Source: Pseudoteredinibacter isoporae_A (GTDB lineage Bacteria; Pseudomonadota; Gammaproteobacteria; Pseudomonadales; Cellvibrionaceae). Taken from it: DNA of 64,000 nucleotides. The DNA lies in NCBI RefSeq assembly GCF_040372805.1, contig NZ_BAABWJ010000004.1, forward strand, positions 124,001 to 188,000. The letters run 5' to 3'. Both the position numbers and the translations under genes were made by a program. This document shows, piece by piece, positions 26,463 through 36,400 of the stretch. Within the stretch, counting starts at the first letter, position 1. Each line of letters opens with the position of its first letter. The notes under the pieces were generated by a model, which was not told the DNA's origin, did no database searches, and was given only the letters and a program-made list of their open reading frames with translations.

Positions 26463-27779
26463 GTGTTTGGAAGACAATATAAAGCTCAGTATGACGCTCT
26501 CTCTGAAAAGTTCACAGAGCAATCCTCGATCATCAACGCAATTCATCGCTCTATGGCGGTTATCGAATTTCGCCCGAATGGCGAAATCATCACTGCCAAT
26601 GACAACTTTCTGAAAACAGTTGGGTATGAGCTTTCAGAAATTAAAGGCAAACACCACAGAATGTTTTGTGATGAACATTACGCTTCAACCGAGGCCTATC
26701 ACGACTTCTGGGCACAGCTCAATCGCGGAGAATTTTTCAGTGGACAGTTTAAACGCGTGAACAAGCACGGTCATGCACTCTGGCTGGAAGCTACGTACAA
26801 TCCCGTTTTCGATGCCAGCCAACGGTTGACCAAAGTGGTTAAGTTTGCCTCGGATATTACTGCAAAAGTTCTTTCAGAAACTGAAGATCGTAGCAAACTC
26901 GACGCGTTAAATCGTTCGAGTGCGATCATTGAGTTTGAGAAAGACGGAACCATAATTGACTGCAATGAAAACTTTCTCGAAGCGACTTCTTATCGCAAGG
27001 CCGACATCATCGGCAAACACCACAGTATTTTCTGTGAGCCCCAATATACAGAATCACAAGAGTATCGAGAGTTTTGGCGGCGATTAAATCATGGAGAGTT
27101 CTTTTCCGGCCAGTTCAAACGCGTAAATTCCCAGGGAAAAACTCTTTGGCTGGAAGCCTCCTACAACCCAGTTTACAACAATGAAGGCAATCTATATCGC
27201 GTGGTGAAATTTGCTTCGGACATCACTGAGCAAATGACACAGTCCGAAATGGAAAGAGAGAGCGCCTCTATTGCGTATCGGATCTCCAATGAAACCTTGA
27301 ATGTGGCTAAGAACGGTGGCGGCGTAATCAATGAAGCTGTTGACGAAATGAACAAGATCGCGGAATCCGTGCACGCCTCCTCCCAACATATCGAGCGATT
27401 GAATATGCAATCGGGGGAAATTAACTCCATTATCAACACTATTCAGGAAATAGCCGACCAGACGAACCTTCTTGCATTAAACGCCGCTATTGAAGCTGCT
27501 CGGGCGGGAGAACAGGGCCGAGGATTCGCCGTAGTGGCCGATGAAGTTCGCCAACTGGCCGCGCGCACTTCCCAGTCAACATCAGAGATTTCGGCCATGA
27601 TCAGCAAGATCCAGGAAGACACCAGCAGTGCATCTTCCAGCATGGAAAAATGCCTGGACCAGGCCAATCGTGGCGTTGATCTCGCCAGCCAGACAGGCGA
27701 AGTGATCGGTAAAATTCAAACCGGAGCCAATGAGGTGGTCTCCGCCATAGACCAGTTCTCGAAGTCCCTAACCAAGTAA
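26463..27779 (+). CDS. Soluble chemoreceptor with tandem PAS domains (BdlA-like)
   Basis: 438 residues, GTG start supported by GGAGG five bases upstream. There are no membrane helices. PAS 1 (about 25-134) and PAS 2 (about 148-256) are near copies: each has NxNF, GKHH, FWxxLN, GEFFSGQFKRVN, LWLEA and VVKFASDIT. The methyl-accepting signalling domain follows (about 290-438), with the conserved tip NLLALNAAIEAARAGEQGRG and FAVVADEVRQLA. This PAS-PAS-MCP plan is that of BdlA, which controls biofilm dispersal in Pseudomonas. PAS domains may bind flavin or haem; a haem or FAD ligand cannot be assigned here. Confidence 0.9.
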   Translation: MFGRQYKAQYDALSEKFTEQSSIINAIHRSMAVIEFRPNGEIITANDNFLKTVGYELSEIKGKHHRMFCDEHYASTEAYHDFWAQLNRGEFFSGQFKRVNKHGHALWLEATYNPVFDASQRLTKVVKFASDITAKVLSETEDRSKLDALNRSSAIIEFEKDGTIIDCNENFLEATSYRKADIIGKHHSIFCEPQYTESQEYREFWRRLNHGEFFSGQFKRVNSQGKTLWLEASYNPVYNNEGNLYRVVKFASDITEQMTQSEMERESASIAYRISNETLNVAKNGGGVINEAVDEMNKIAESVHASSQHIERLNMQSGEINSIINTIQEIADQTNLLALNAAIEAARAGEQGRGFAVVADEVRQLAARTSQSTSEISAMISKIQEDTSSASSSMEKCLDQANRGVDLASQTGEVIGKIQTGANEVVSAIDQFSKSLTK

Positions 27780-27890
27780 GTCATCGGGTAAGGCAGAGCT
27801 TCCCACTACCAACGGGAAGCAATGGGTCGCTTTTACACAGTATCTTGGTTAGAATCGCCAAAAAACAAGAAGTTTATGGTGACTTGCCTC

Positions 27891-28373
27891 ATGGCCCACA
27901 CTCTCGATAAGACAGACCGCAAGATCCTTGAAATCCTGCAAAAGGATGGTTCGCTCTCAAATCTGGAGCTTGCCGACATGATCGCCCTATCCCCCTCACC
28001 CTGCTCACGCCGGGTCAAAATGCTGGAAGAAGCCGGGTATTTCAAAGGCAATGTCACCTTGTTGAATCCTGAAACCATTGGCGTCAACGTTCATGTGTTT
28101 ATCCAGGTAACATTGGGCCATCAGGTAAAAAATCTGCTGCAACGATTCGAAGAAACCGTCGCTCAGTGGCCAGAAGTCATGGAGTGCTATTTAATGGCCG
28201 GTGATTTCGACTACCTGATTCGCGTGGCGCTTCCAGACCTTGCGGCCTATCAGCACTTTTTGGACGAAAAGCTGACTCAATACGAAGGCATTGCCAGTAT
28301 TAAGAGCAGCTTTTCCTTAAAGCAAGTGCAATATAAAACCGAAATGCCCCTGGATCACTTGATCGACGATTAG
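27891..28373 (+). CDS. Lrp/AsnC family transcriptional regulator
   Basis: 160 residues from the ATG at 27891 (MAHTLDKTDRKILEIL); ATGs at 27876 and 27822 would add 5 or 23 non-family residues. The N-terminal helix-turn-helix is LELADMIALSPSPCSRRVKM, and the C-terminal RAM effector domain includes VMECYLMAGDFDYLIRVAL. Lrp-type dimers or octamers respond to amino acids. The target is unknown. Convergent with trmH. Confidence 0.9.
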   Translation: MAHTLDKTDRKILEILQKDGSLSNLELADMIALSPSPCSRRVKMLEEAGYFKGNVTLLNPETIGVNVHVFIQVTLGHQVKNLLQRFEETVAQWPEVMECYLMAGDFDYLIRVALPDLAAYQHFLDEKLTQYEGIASIKSSFSLKQVQYKTEMPLDHLIDD

Positions 28374-28389
28374 GCCTAATACCCTGTAT

Positions 28390-29085
28390 TTACAGGCTCA
28401 AAGCGTCTTCTTTCGCTTTTTGATGGTACCAGCCAGGGCCATCAATGATTTCGCCATCTTGACCAACCTCTGGATAAGCCAACCCTTTTTCATCACAAAA
28501 ACGGGCAACCTGTGGGTGGGCCCATTGAAAAAACCGCCGCTCATAATGGCTTGCGTCCAAGCGAGAGTCTTCGTACATGCCTTTGGCGTCTCGCTGCCGC
28601 TGAGCCTCCGCAAGAATAATGGCAGCGGCAACCGACACATTAAATGACTCAACCATCCCCATCATGGGAATAACCACGGTTTCATCTGCCAACGCTAGGG
28701 CTTCTTCGCTCACCCCTGCACGCTCCATACCCATCAACAGAGCGGTCGGTTCACAGTAATCGATAGAACGGTAATCAACGGCCCGCTCGTCCAAATGAGC
28801 AGCAACGACCTTCATGCCTTTGGCTTTAACTTCCGCGATCGCCTCGGTCACGGAATCATAGGTTGAGACCTCCACCCACTTATTGCTGCCTGAAGCCGTT
28901 CCTCGATAAGATCGGTAGCCATCCTTGGGCTCCACAACGTGCATACGATCGATACCCACAGCGTCGCAGGTACGCATTATGGCGGCCAGATTACGCCCCT
29001 TATGCACTTCATCATTGATAACCGTAAGATCCGCTTGGCGACGATTCAATACCGCCTTAATTTTTTCCAGTCGTTCAGGTGTCAT
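28390..29085 (-). CDS. trmH: tRNA (guanosine-18-2'-O)-methyltransferase
   Basis: 231 residues. The SPOUT knot fold is indicated by the three SpoU motifs: NDEVHKGRNLAAIMRTCDAVG, ALLMGMERAGVSEEAL and VVIPMMGMVESFNVSVAAAI. The N-terminal MTPERLEKIKAVLNRRQADL and the C-terminal extension are TrmH-like. It methylates the ribose of G18 in tRNA using SAM. The gene has a 509-bp upstream gap. Confidence 0.93.
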   Translation of the reverse strand: MTPERLEKIKAVLNRRQADLTVINDEVHKGRNLAAIMRTCDAVGIDRMHVVEPKDGYRSYRGTASGSNKWVEVSTYDSVTEAIAEVKAKGMKVVAAHLDERAVDYRSIDYCEPTALLMGMERAGVSEEALALADETVVIPMMGMVESFNVSVAAAIILAEAQRQRDAKGMYEDSRLDASHYERRFFQWAHPQVARFCDEKGLAYPEVGQDGEIIDGPGWYHQKAKEDALSL

Positions 29086-29594
29086 AGTGTGTCTTAGCGT
29101 CTTTTCATTCTATTGCACCACACTTCTACGCTGACAGGAGCCCCTCTTCTGAGCGGCAAGCTCCTGCCGCGACAAAATATCGGCAGCTTAATCATCATTT
29201 AACAGAGCCTTTACACTTTTCCACAGAATCTGTGGATAAGTCAGTGGATAGACTTTAGAAAAGTGGCTCAATAACGTAAAAATCAGGGCGATCTACAAAT
29301 TGTATACTTTTTAACCTAATATATTTTTTATATATTTTTCAATAACTTATAAATGTCAATAGCTCAAATCAAGAATTATCACAGAAATATTAGCCTTCAA
29401 TTCGAATTGCGGAAATAATGTGCATAAAAAGTTAGTAGCCATTAACCGTGAAACCGTCATTGAACTATTTTCACATACTTTGACTGGGCATTATTCGCCC
29501 ACATTGACGGAAAAACGTTACCGTATTTCAAACAAACTGTTGAGATACGTAACAGGCAATTCCGCGAGAAGATTCCGCACTGTGGCCCAGCGTG
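29086..29594. other. AT-rich intergenic region with DnaA boxes
   Basis: 509 bp between trmH (minus) and the end of the Nudix gene (minus). It holds an inverted pair of DnaA boxes (separate entry), a further degenerate box near 29243-29251, and then a strongly AT-rich stretch at about 29290-29360. A 62-codon GTG-started reading frame at 29420-29608 has no good ribosome site or recognisable domain and I do not call it a gene. Confidence 0.55.
29217..29239. promoter_or_regulatory. Inverted pair of DnaA boxes
   Basis: TTTTCCACA (29217-29225) fits the TTWTNCACA DnaA-box consensus, and TGTGGATAA (29231-29239) is the reverse complement of the strict box TTATCCACA. Head-to-head, they make a palindrome TCCACAG-AAT-CTGTGGA. 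Function (replication-linked control or DnaA titration) is inferred. Confidence 0.55.
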
Positions 29595-30398
29595 CTATAC
29601 ACGCATGAGCCTTTGGCTGATTCCGTAACCCGCTTCAATGGGAATATTCAGCGTGACTCCGTCTGGATGTTTTTCGAGACGAGGCATAACCTCCGGCGGG
29701 CGGTGTTCAAGTAATGCCGCTTCAAGCGCCTCTCTGCTGTCAAACTGGCTCAACCAACGGATGTTCATTTCCGTCGGGAACATTAACTTCAGCTCCCCAC
29801 TGTCGATTGATGCCTTCAATTCACTCAACGCCTGCCAGCGCGCCTCTGTTGTTTCACTGCCATCGCTTCTCGGCTCTTGCGCCTCCGGCATAAAACGCAG
29901 ATAAAAGCGTGTTAAAAAACGCTTCTTGGCTTGTAACGGCGTCGTCCAGGTCGACAAATGCGTCAGACTTTCTAAATCCGCCTGCCATTCCTGTTTAGCT
30001 ATTTCCTCGCCGAAATTAAATGTCTCGCTTAACGCAGGCCAATCGTGTTCACGATAAAAATTCTGGTAGTCCTGCAAGCTTGGAGATTCGCCCTGCTCGT
30101 CCTTGACCAGCAACACCCGACTTTCCTCGAAGGTTTCGCGAATGGCTGCCAACTTGAAAGCCGCATCAATGTCCTCCTCAGAACCGACATCAATCACAGC
30201 GGCTTCGTTTTGTTCCAAGGCACCGCCAGGAAAAACCCAAAGGCCCGGTGAAAACGATAAAGCCTCATGACGCTTCAACATGAACAATTCCAGGCCTTCA
30301 TTCCCTGAGCGCAGCAAAATAACACTCGCTGAAGGCTTGGCATCGACCGTGGCTTTCTGCGAAAAGTCGGCTTTAACCCCACGAATTTGCGTACTCAT
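29595..30398 (-). CDS. Nudix hydrolase, NUDT19-like
   Basis: 267 residues from the ATG at 30396-30398, which has GAGGGG five bases upstream; an ATG four codons earlier is weaker. The Nudix box is split by an insertion: WVFPGGALEQNEA, then AAIRETFEESRVLLV, with the REXXEE core intact. This insertion and the 260-280 residue length are typical of the NUDT19/RP2 group of coenzyme A or related diphosphate hydrolases. The substrate cannot be read from the sequence. Divergent from the AddB-like gene. Confidence 0.85.
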   Translation of the reverse strand: MSTQIRGVKADFSQKATVDAKPSASVILLRSGNEGLELFMLKRHEALSFSPGLWVFPGGALEQNEAAVIDVGSEEDIDAAFKLAAIRETFEESRVLLVKDEQGESPSLQDYQNFYREHDWPALSETFNFGEEIAKQEWQADLESLTHLSTWTTPLQAKKRFLTRFYLRFMPEAQEPRSDGSETTEARWQALSELKASIDSGELKLMFPTEMNIRWLSQFDSREALEAALLEHRPPEVMPRLEKHPDGVTLNIPIEAGYGISQRLMRV

Positions 30399-30541
30399 AA
30401 CACCCCTCATTCAACGGCAATAAAATCATCGCCGATGTTCCTTCTTCTGAAACCAGCCCCCGGTTTTGGGTATACTGTGTGGATACTGGATTCGACACTT
30501 CTTGTCTGATCCAGCCCTTAAGTTTACTGCATAGGCGTACT

Positions 30542-33418
30542 ATGGAAAACCGAGCGCTATCCATCGATGAATTAAGCCTGCTGATGGATGAGCAATGCCT
30601 TGTTCTGACCGCCAACAGCCGTCAGAGACGCTTTTTACTGAAACACTCATCACAGACTCACAATGAAGGCTTAAGCAGTATCAGCTCCGAGCGACTGCTA
30701 AGCTTTCAACAGTGGTTGAACGACGTTTGGCAGCAATTGCAAAACAACGCCTATGCGCCGTCAGCACAACTATTGATCAGCCCGCAGCAAAACCTCGTTC
30801 TCTGGCAAGACATTATCGACTCTGCCGAAGAAAGCGCCGATCTCATTTGTCCAGACTTACTCGCCAAGCAAGCCAGTTCTGCCTGGCAGCTGTTGTCTGA
30901 GTGGGAAGTCGATCCAAACACTCTCGCGGAGTACAACCATAAGGAGAGCGACATACTCAGCCAGTGGGGTTTGAAATTTGATCAAACTTGCCAGCAGCTC
31001 TCCCTCATTGGCAGCGCGGAACAATGCCAAATTGTGAGTCAAGCTTTCGCTGAAGGCATCCTGACACGCGAACGTAAATTAATCATGGTGGGCTTTGACG
31101 ACTTGTCGCCTCTGAGAGACAAGCTCAGCCACGATATTGCAGACGAGGTTCTCTTTGTTCAGTTAAAACATCTGGAACACAATCGTGTTTACACCCTGCC
31201 ATGTGATGATGCCAACGACGAAATTCGCCGTTGTGCCGAGTTTGTGCGCCAAGAGCTGAGCCAGGCCGTGGCCACCGAAAGCCCCATGCCTCGAATCGGT
31301 ATTATCGACCCCAAGCTGGGCCAACGCCGGGACAAAATAGAACGGGTATTCAGTGAGGTGCTGGAACCGCAATACCTTTATAGCAAGACCCCGCGCTATA
31401 CCCTGCCCTTTAACTTTTCCGCGGGCTTTCCTCTCGCTAACTGTCCCTTGATTGACGCAGCATTAGCACTGCTCAGTTTGAACCTCAAACAACTGGATGT
31501 GGAACGCCTCTGCCAACTGATTTATAGCCCTTTTTGGCACCAAAATGCTGAACAGGAGAATGACTACATTGTCGCCGAATCCCAACAGCTGGAATTTCAC
31601 CTGAGACAATTACAGCAAGAGCAAATTCGTCCAGCCCAACTGCGCCAATGCGCCGAAAAAGTCGCTCAGCGACTCGCAGATCATCCCCGCCGAGAGAGTT
31701 CTTATATCAGCATATCCGAACGCCTGCAGGGGATTTTCTATGGCCAAGAAAGACGTCCGGATCGCAACAGTGCCAAGCAATGGTCGCAAATCTTCTATCA
31801 ACAATTGGAAGAGCTTAACTGGCCCGGCAGCCGCCGTCTCGACAGTAATGAATACCAGCAGGTCATGCAGTTTCAGAATCTCCTCGAAGAGTTATTGAGC
31901 CTTGACCACCTGAATCGCCTGTACAGCGCCGGTGAATTGTTAAACCAGCTTCAGCAATTGGCCAGCAGCCACCACTTTCAAGCCAAAACCCCAGATAGCC
32001 CCGTGCAGATTCTGGGTATCCTGGAGGGTTCAGGACAAGCATTTGATTACTGTTGGGTAATGGGAATGGAGCAAAAACAATGGCCACCCAGCCCCCAGGC
32101 CAATCCCCTTTTGCCTATCGAGTTGCAACGGCGACTTAATATGCCCCATGCCAGCGTAGAACGTGAACTGTATTTCGCCAGCCAACTGGTGGACGCCTAC
32201 CGCCTTTGTGCGGACACCGTGATTTTCAGTTACCCCAGCCGTGAAGGCGAAGAACAATTGCAATGCAGTCCTTTGATTCAACAATTGAAGAGTCAGCTGA
32301 TCACGAGCGTCGATGCCCTTCTGCCCGACAATGCCGCCCACGAGCTGGAGCAATTCCGGCACGACAGTTTTGAACGTAGACATTTTCATTGGGTTGATAA
32401 TCGTCAGGGCCCTAAACTCAGCAGTGACGAAAAGAAACTCGGGGGGAGCGGTGTCTTGAAACAACAAGCCCTTTGCCCTTTCAATGCATTTGCTCAATAC
32501 CGTCTGGGCGCAAAGCCATGGCCTGAAGTTCAAATTGGCATTTCGCCCATTGAGCGAGGCAATATTTTACACCTTGCTCTGGAAACGTTTTGGGAGGCCA
32601 TAAAATCCCAAGAAGCCTTATTAGTCCTCGATGATCAGGCCCTGAATCAAATCATTAAAGATCACATCAGTGACGCGATTGAGAGCGAGTTACTGCATCG
32701 TCGGGATCTCGGCCCTCGCTTTCGAGCACTGGAAGCAGAACGCTTACACAGTTTGTTTACGGCCTTCATTGAGCAAGACAAACAACGACCACCCTTTCGC
32801 ATTGCCGGCTTGGAAAGCAGTCGTGAACTCAAGCTTGGCCCCCTGAAACTGCAACTGCGCCTGGACCGAATCGATACATTGCTTAGCGATACAGGACCCT
32901 CCGAACCCAGCGAGGGAGACAACGAATCTTATCTCGTTATCGATTACAAAACGGGCCAATGCGATGTTAAAAGCTGGTTAGGCGACCGTCCGGAAGAACC
33001 CCAACTGCCGCTGTACAGCCTGAGTGATCCAGCCATCAGCGCAATCAGTTTTGCCCAACTCAATGCCAAAGGGGTCAAATACATTGGCATCAGTCGAGCG
33101 CACTCACCGGCAAGTGGAATCTCCAACAGCCAGGATCCCGTTCTGCAAAAAAAGCTTCGTAATTCAGATTCCAGATTAGCGGCCGCCGAAGACATTCCAT
33201 GGTCTCAGCTGCGCCAGCAGTGGCACACTGATCTATTGCAACTCGCCATTCGTTATTCAGAGGGCCAGGCGCAACTGGATTTCAAGGACCCACTGGCGAA
33301 ACGTTACAGCGAAGATTTGGAAGGCCTGCAAAGGCTCAAAGAGTTTGATGCCAAACGCCGCTATTGGAACGATACGCCCGCAGCTCTGCAGCAGGCTGAG
33401 TTTGATCTTTCCCTATAA
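30542..33418 (+). CDS. AddB-like PD-(D/E)XK nuclease (probable DNA repair protein)
   Basis: 958 residues from the ATG at 30542. The N-terminal half is an inactivated UvrD-like helicase fold without Walker A; it includes RKLIMVGFDDLSPLRDKL and VQILGILEGSGQAFDYCWVM. The C-terminal nuclease carries HLALETFWEAI, LRLDRID and VIDYKTGQCDVKSW, the motif of the PD-(D/E)XK/RecB family. The four-Cys iron-sulphur set of Bacillus AddB is not visible; only a lone Cys occurs in the QALCPFNAFAQYRLG region. It is 15 bp ahead of the AddA-like helicase, with which it should form a double-strand-end processing complex. It fits the proteobacterial 'probable DNA repair protein' family. Confidence 0.8.
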   Translation: MENRALSIDELSLLMDEQCLVLTANSRQRRFLLKHSSQTHNEGLSSISSERLLSFQQWLNDVWQQLQNNAYAPSAQLLISPQQNLVLWQDIIDSAEESADLICPDLLAKQASSAWQLLSEWEVDPNTLAEYNHKESDILSQWGLKFDQTCQQLSLIGSAEQCQIVSQAFAEGILTRERKLIMVGFDDLSPLRDKLSHDIADEVLFVQLKHLEHNRVYTLPCDDANDEIRRCAEFVRQELSQAVATESPMPRIGIIDPKLGQRRDKIERVFSEVLEPQYLYSKTPRYTLPFNFSAGFPLANCPLIDAALALLSLNLKQLDVERLCQLIYSPFWHQNAEQENDYIVAESQQLEFHLRQLQQEQIRPAQLRQCAEKVAQRLADHPRRESSYISISERLQGIFYGQERRPDRNSAKQWSQIFYQQLEELNWPGSRRLDSNEYQQVMQFQNLLEELLSLDHLNRLYSAGELLNQLQQLASSHHFQAKTPDSPVQILGILEGSGQAFDYCWVMGMEQKQWPPSPQANPLLPIELQRRLNMPHASVERELYFASQLVDAYRLCADTVIFSYPSREGEEQLQCSPLIQQLKSQLITSVDALLPDNAAHELEQFRHDSFERRHFHWVDNRQGPKLSSDEKKLGGSGVLKQQALCPFNAFAQYRLGAKPWPEVQIGISPIERGNILHLALETFWEAIKSQEALLVLDDQALNQIIKDHISDAIESELLHRRDLGPRFRALEAERLHSLFTAFIEQDKQRPPFRIAGLESSRELKLGPLKLQLRLDRIDTLLSDTGPSEPSEGDNESYLVIDYKTGQCDVKSWLGDRPEEPQLPLYSLSDPAISAISFAQLNAKGVKYIGISRAHSPASGISNSQDPVLQKKLRNSDSRLAAAEDIPWSQLRQQWHTDLLQLAIRYSEGQAQLDFKDPLAKRYSEDLEGLQRLKEFDAKRRYWNDTPAALQQAEFDLSL

Positions 33419-33433
33419 GGATATACAACGTCT

Positions 33434-36400
33434 ATGCAAGTTCAGGATTACCACGCCCGCGAACAAGCCATTCTACCCAGTGGAAGCTTTGCCGTTGCCG
33501 CCCCGGCCGGATCAGGGAAAACCGGCCTGCTAACCCAACGAGTGCTTACCCTCCTGGCACTGTGCGAACACCCGGAAGAAGTACTGAGCATTACCTTTAC
33601 TCGAAAAGCAGCTGCAGAAATGCAGCACCGCATACATCAGGCTATTGTTCATGCGGCCAACACCGAACAAACACCTGAAAACCCACACGATGCATTAACC
33701 TGGTCACTTGCACGTAAAGTCCTGGAACAGGACCGTAAACATCACTGGCAGCTGCTGCAAAGCCCCAACCGCATACGCGTTCAAACCATTGACGGATTCT
33801 GCCGCAGCCTGGCCAGACAACTGCCTCTCGCTTCCGGCCTCGGTGCCCTGCCAGATACGCTAGACAATCCTGCCCGAGCCTATGAGCAGGCGGTGCAATC
33901 GGTATTTGCTCGTATCGAGCAGGACGAAACCTTACATTTTCACTGGCGCCAAGCGCTGCGTCACCTGGACAACCAGCTGCCACAACTACAAGAACTAATG
34001 GTCGCTCTTCTCGCCAAACGAGATCAGTGGCTGCGTACTTTATTGCCTTTGTATTTCGACGCCAAAGCCTTGGCTGAAAGTGGGTCGTCCACACCGGGCG
34101 CTGAACAAGTTCACACTCATATGCCCTTTAACACCCAGGCCTTAAAAACCTGGATTGAAGAGTGTTTGGGAAGAATAGATAGCAGCATTTCTTATGAGAG
34201 TAGCGAGCTCAGCATGCTCGCCGACTATGCAGCCAATAACTTAGCGCAGGAAGGTAAAAACGACCTCCACTTCTTGCTTGGCCGTGACAGCTTGCCACCC
34301 ATAAAAGCCGAAGAGCTTCCGGCGTGGCAACAACTCAGCCACCTGTTACTCAGCCAGACAGGCTGGCGCAAACAACTCAATAAGAATATCGGTTTTATCA
34401 GCCCGAAAGATAAAACTGAAAAACAAATTGCCGACGAAAAAAAGAACACCTTTAAAGCATTATTGTTGAGGCTCAGCGAGCAGGAAGGCTTGGAAGAGGA
34501 TCTGCAGCTGCTGCGTCTGTTGCCACAATTGGAATCCTGTCAGAGCCTGGAACCCATGATGCTGAGCCTCAGCTATTTGATGGTCGTGATCGCTGCCGAA
34601 CTCAAACTGGTATTTCGCCGACTTGGTGCCAGTGACTTTATTGAAGTCTCCCAAGCCGCTCTGCAAGCTCTGGGCAATGAGGAACTGCCGACCGATATCG
34701 CGTTGCAATTGGATTATCAAATTCGCCATATTTTGGTCGACGAATTTCAGGATACCGCACAGCCTCAATTGCAACTACTGGAGAAACTGACCGCAGGCTG
34801 GGAGCAAGGTGACGGTCGTAGCTTGTTTATTGTGGGCGACGGCATGCAATCCTGCTATGGCTTTCGGGATGCCAATGTAGGCATCTTCTTACAAGCCCGC
34901 CGCCAGGGAATTGGTTCGGTGCCACTTGAAGCGCTGGACTTAAGTGTCAACTTTCGTTCCCAAACCGGCGTAGTCAACTGGGTAAACCAAGTATTTCAAA
35001 CAGCCTTTCCGGCAAAAGATGATATTGGACGAGGTGCAGTTCGTTACAGCGACAGCGTTGCTTTTAAAGACCGTTTACCTGGGCACGCCTGCCAAAGCCA
35101 CATCCTCGCCTACTATGACAGTGAAGACAAACATCGTGCTCGAGAACAACAAGCTGAACACATGGCCGATGCCATTGCTCAACTTCGGCAGGAATCTCCC
35201 GATGACAGCGTCGCTGTGCTGGTTAGGAACCGTCCTCATCTTGCAGCCGTTTTGCAAGCTCTGGAAAAACGGGGATTACGCTGGCAAGCCACGGATATTG
35301 ACCCATTGGCCAGTCGCATGGCTATTGAGGATTTAATCAATCTGACGCGCTGCCTGCTTTATCCCAGTGATCGACTCGCATGGCTCAGTGTTCTGCGCAG
35401 CCCATTGCTTGGGTTCAATCTGCAGGAACTCTGGTCACTTTGTAACTGGGCAGAAGACTCCACCGAAGAAGAACGCCTCTGCGACGGCTTCAGACGCCCG
35501 GCCATTATCTCGCATCTGCAAAAAACAAGCTTTCTCAATGCCCTCAAACCTTCAAGCCAAAAACGTCTGCAATGGTTTATGGATCATTTTCTTGCGACAC
35601 AGCAAAATCGTGGGCGTAAACCCTTGCGCCAATGGATCGAAGGTTTCTGGCTCAGTGTTGGCGGACCGGCCTGTTTACTGGAAGCCGCTGATCTCGACAA
35701 CGCTGGAACCTATTTTGAATTACTGGAAAGTGAAGGCTGGCAAATTAAAGAATGGCAATCGTTTCGCGACAAGGTGAACAGCTTGTTTGCCCGCCCTGCG
35801 GCAGACAGTGATCCAAAGCTACAAGTCATGACTATTCACAAGTCAAAAGGCCTGGAGTTTGATCACGTCTTTATTCCTGAGCTGGATCGCCGCCCTCGGA
35901 GCAATGAGAATGCCTTGTTTCTCTGGCAGCAACGAATCAACGATTCTGGTCACAGCGATCTGCTTATGGCGCCATTGGCCAGTCGAGAATTCAACAGCCA
36001 GCTGGACGAAAAAGAACTGGCCGCACAAAACGGTTTATACCAATTGTTGCGCGAGGAAGAGAAACTCAAAACCGAATACGAAGCAACTCGCTTGCTTTAT
36101 GTGGCCTGTACCCGTGCGATCAAACATCTGCATTTGTACGCTGCGCTGCCTGTCGATGAGAAGGCGCTTGCCAATTCCGAGGCGGATGAAAACGACTCAA
36201 CACTGCCCTTAAAGGCACCTTCCAGCAGTTCACTGCTAGCCAAGATTTGGCCATCCATCAAAGAAGAGCTGCAGATTTACCCACTCCAGAAAAACATGGA
36301 CAATCACTCTTCCCCTCAGGAAGAGATTCAACAACGTCACCCCAGTGAAGATTTTAACCTCCAGTTGGATGAACGTTGGCAGAGTCCTGAGTTTCCTGAC

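Noticed and set aside
29420..29608. 62-codon GTG-started ORF in the AT-rich gap
   Set aside because: No good ribosome site, no recognisable domain, and it overlaps the end of the Nudix gene; probably chance.
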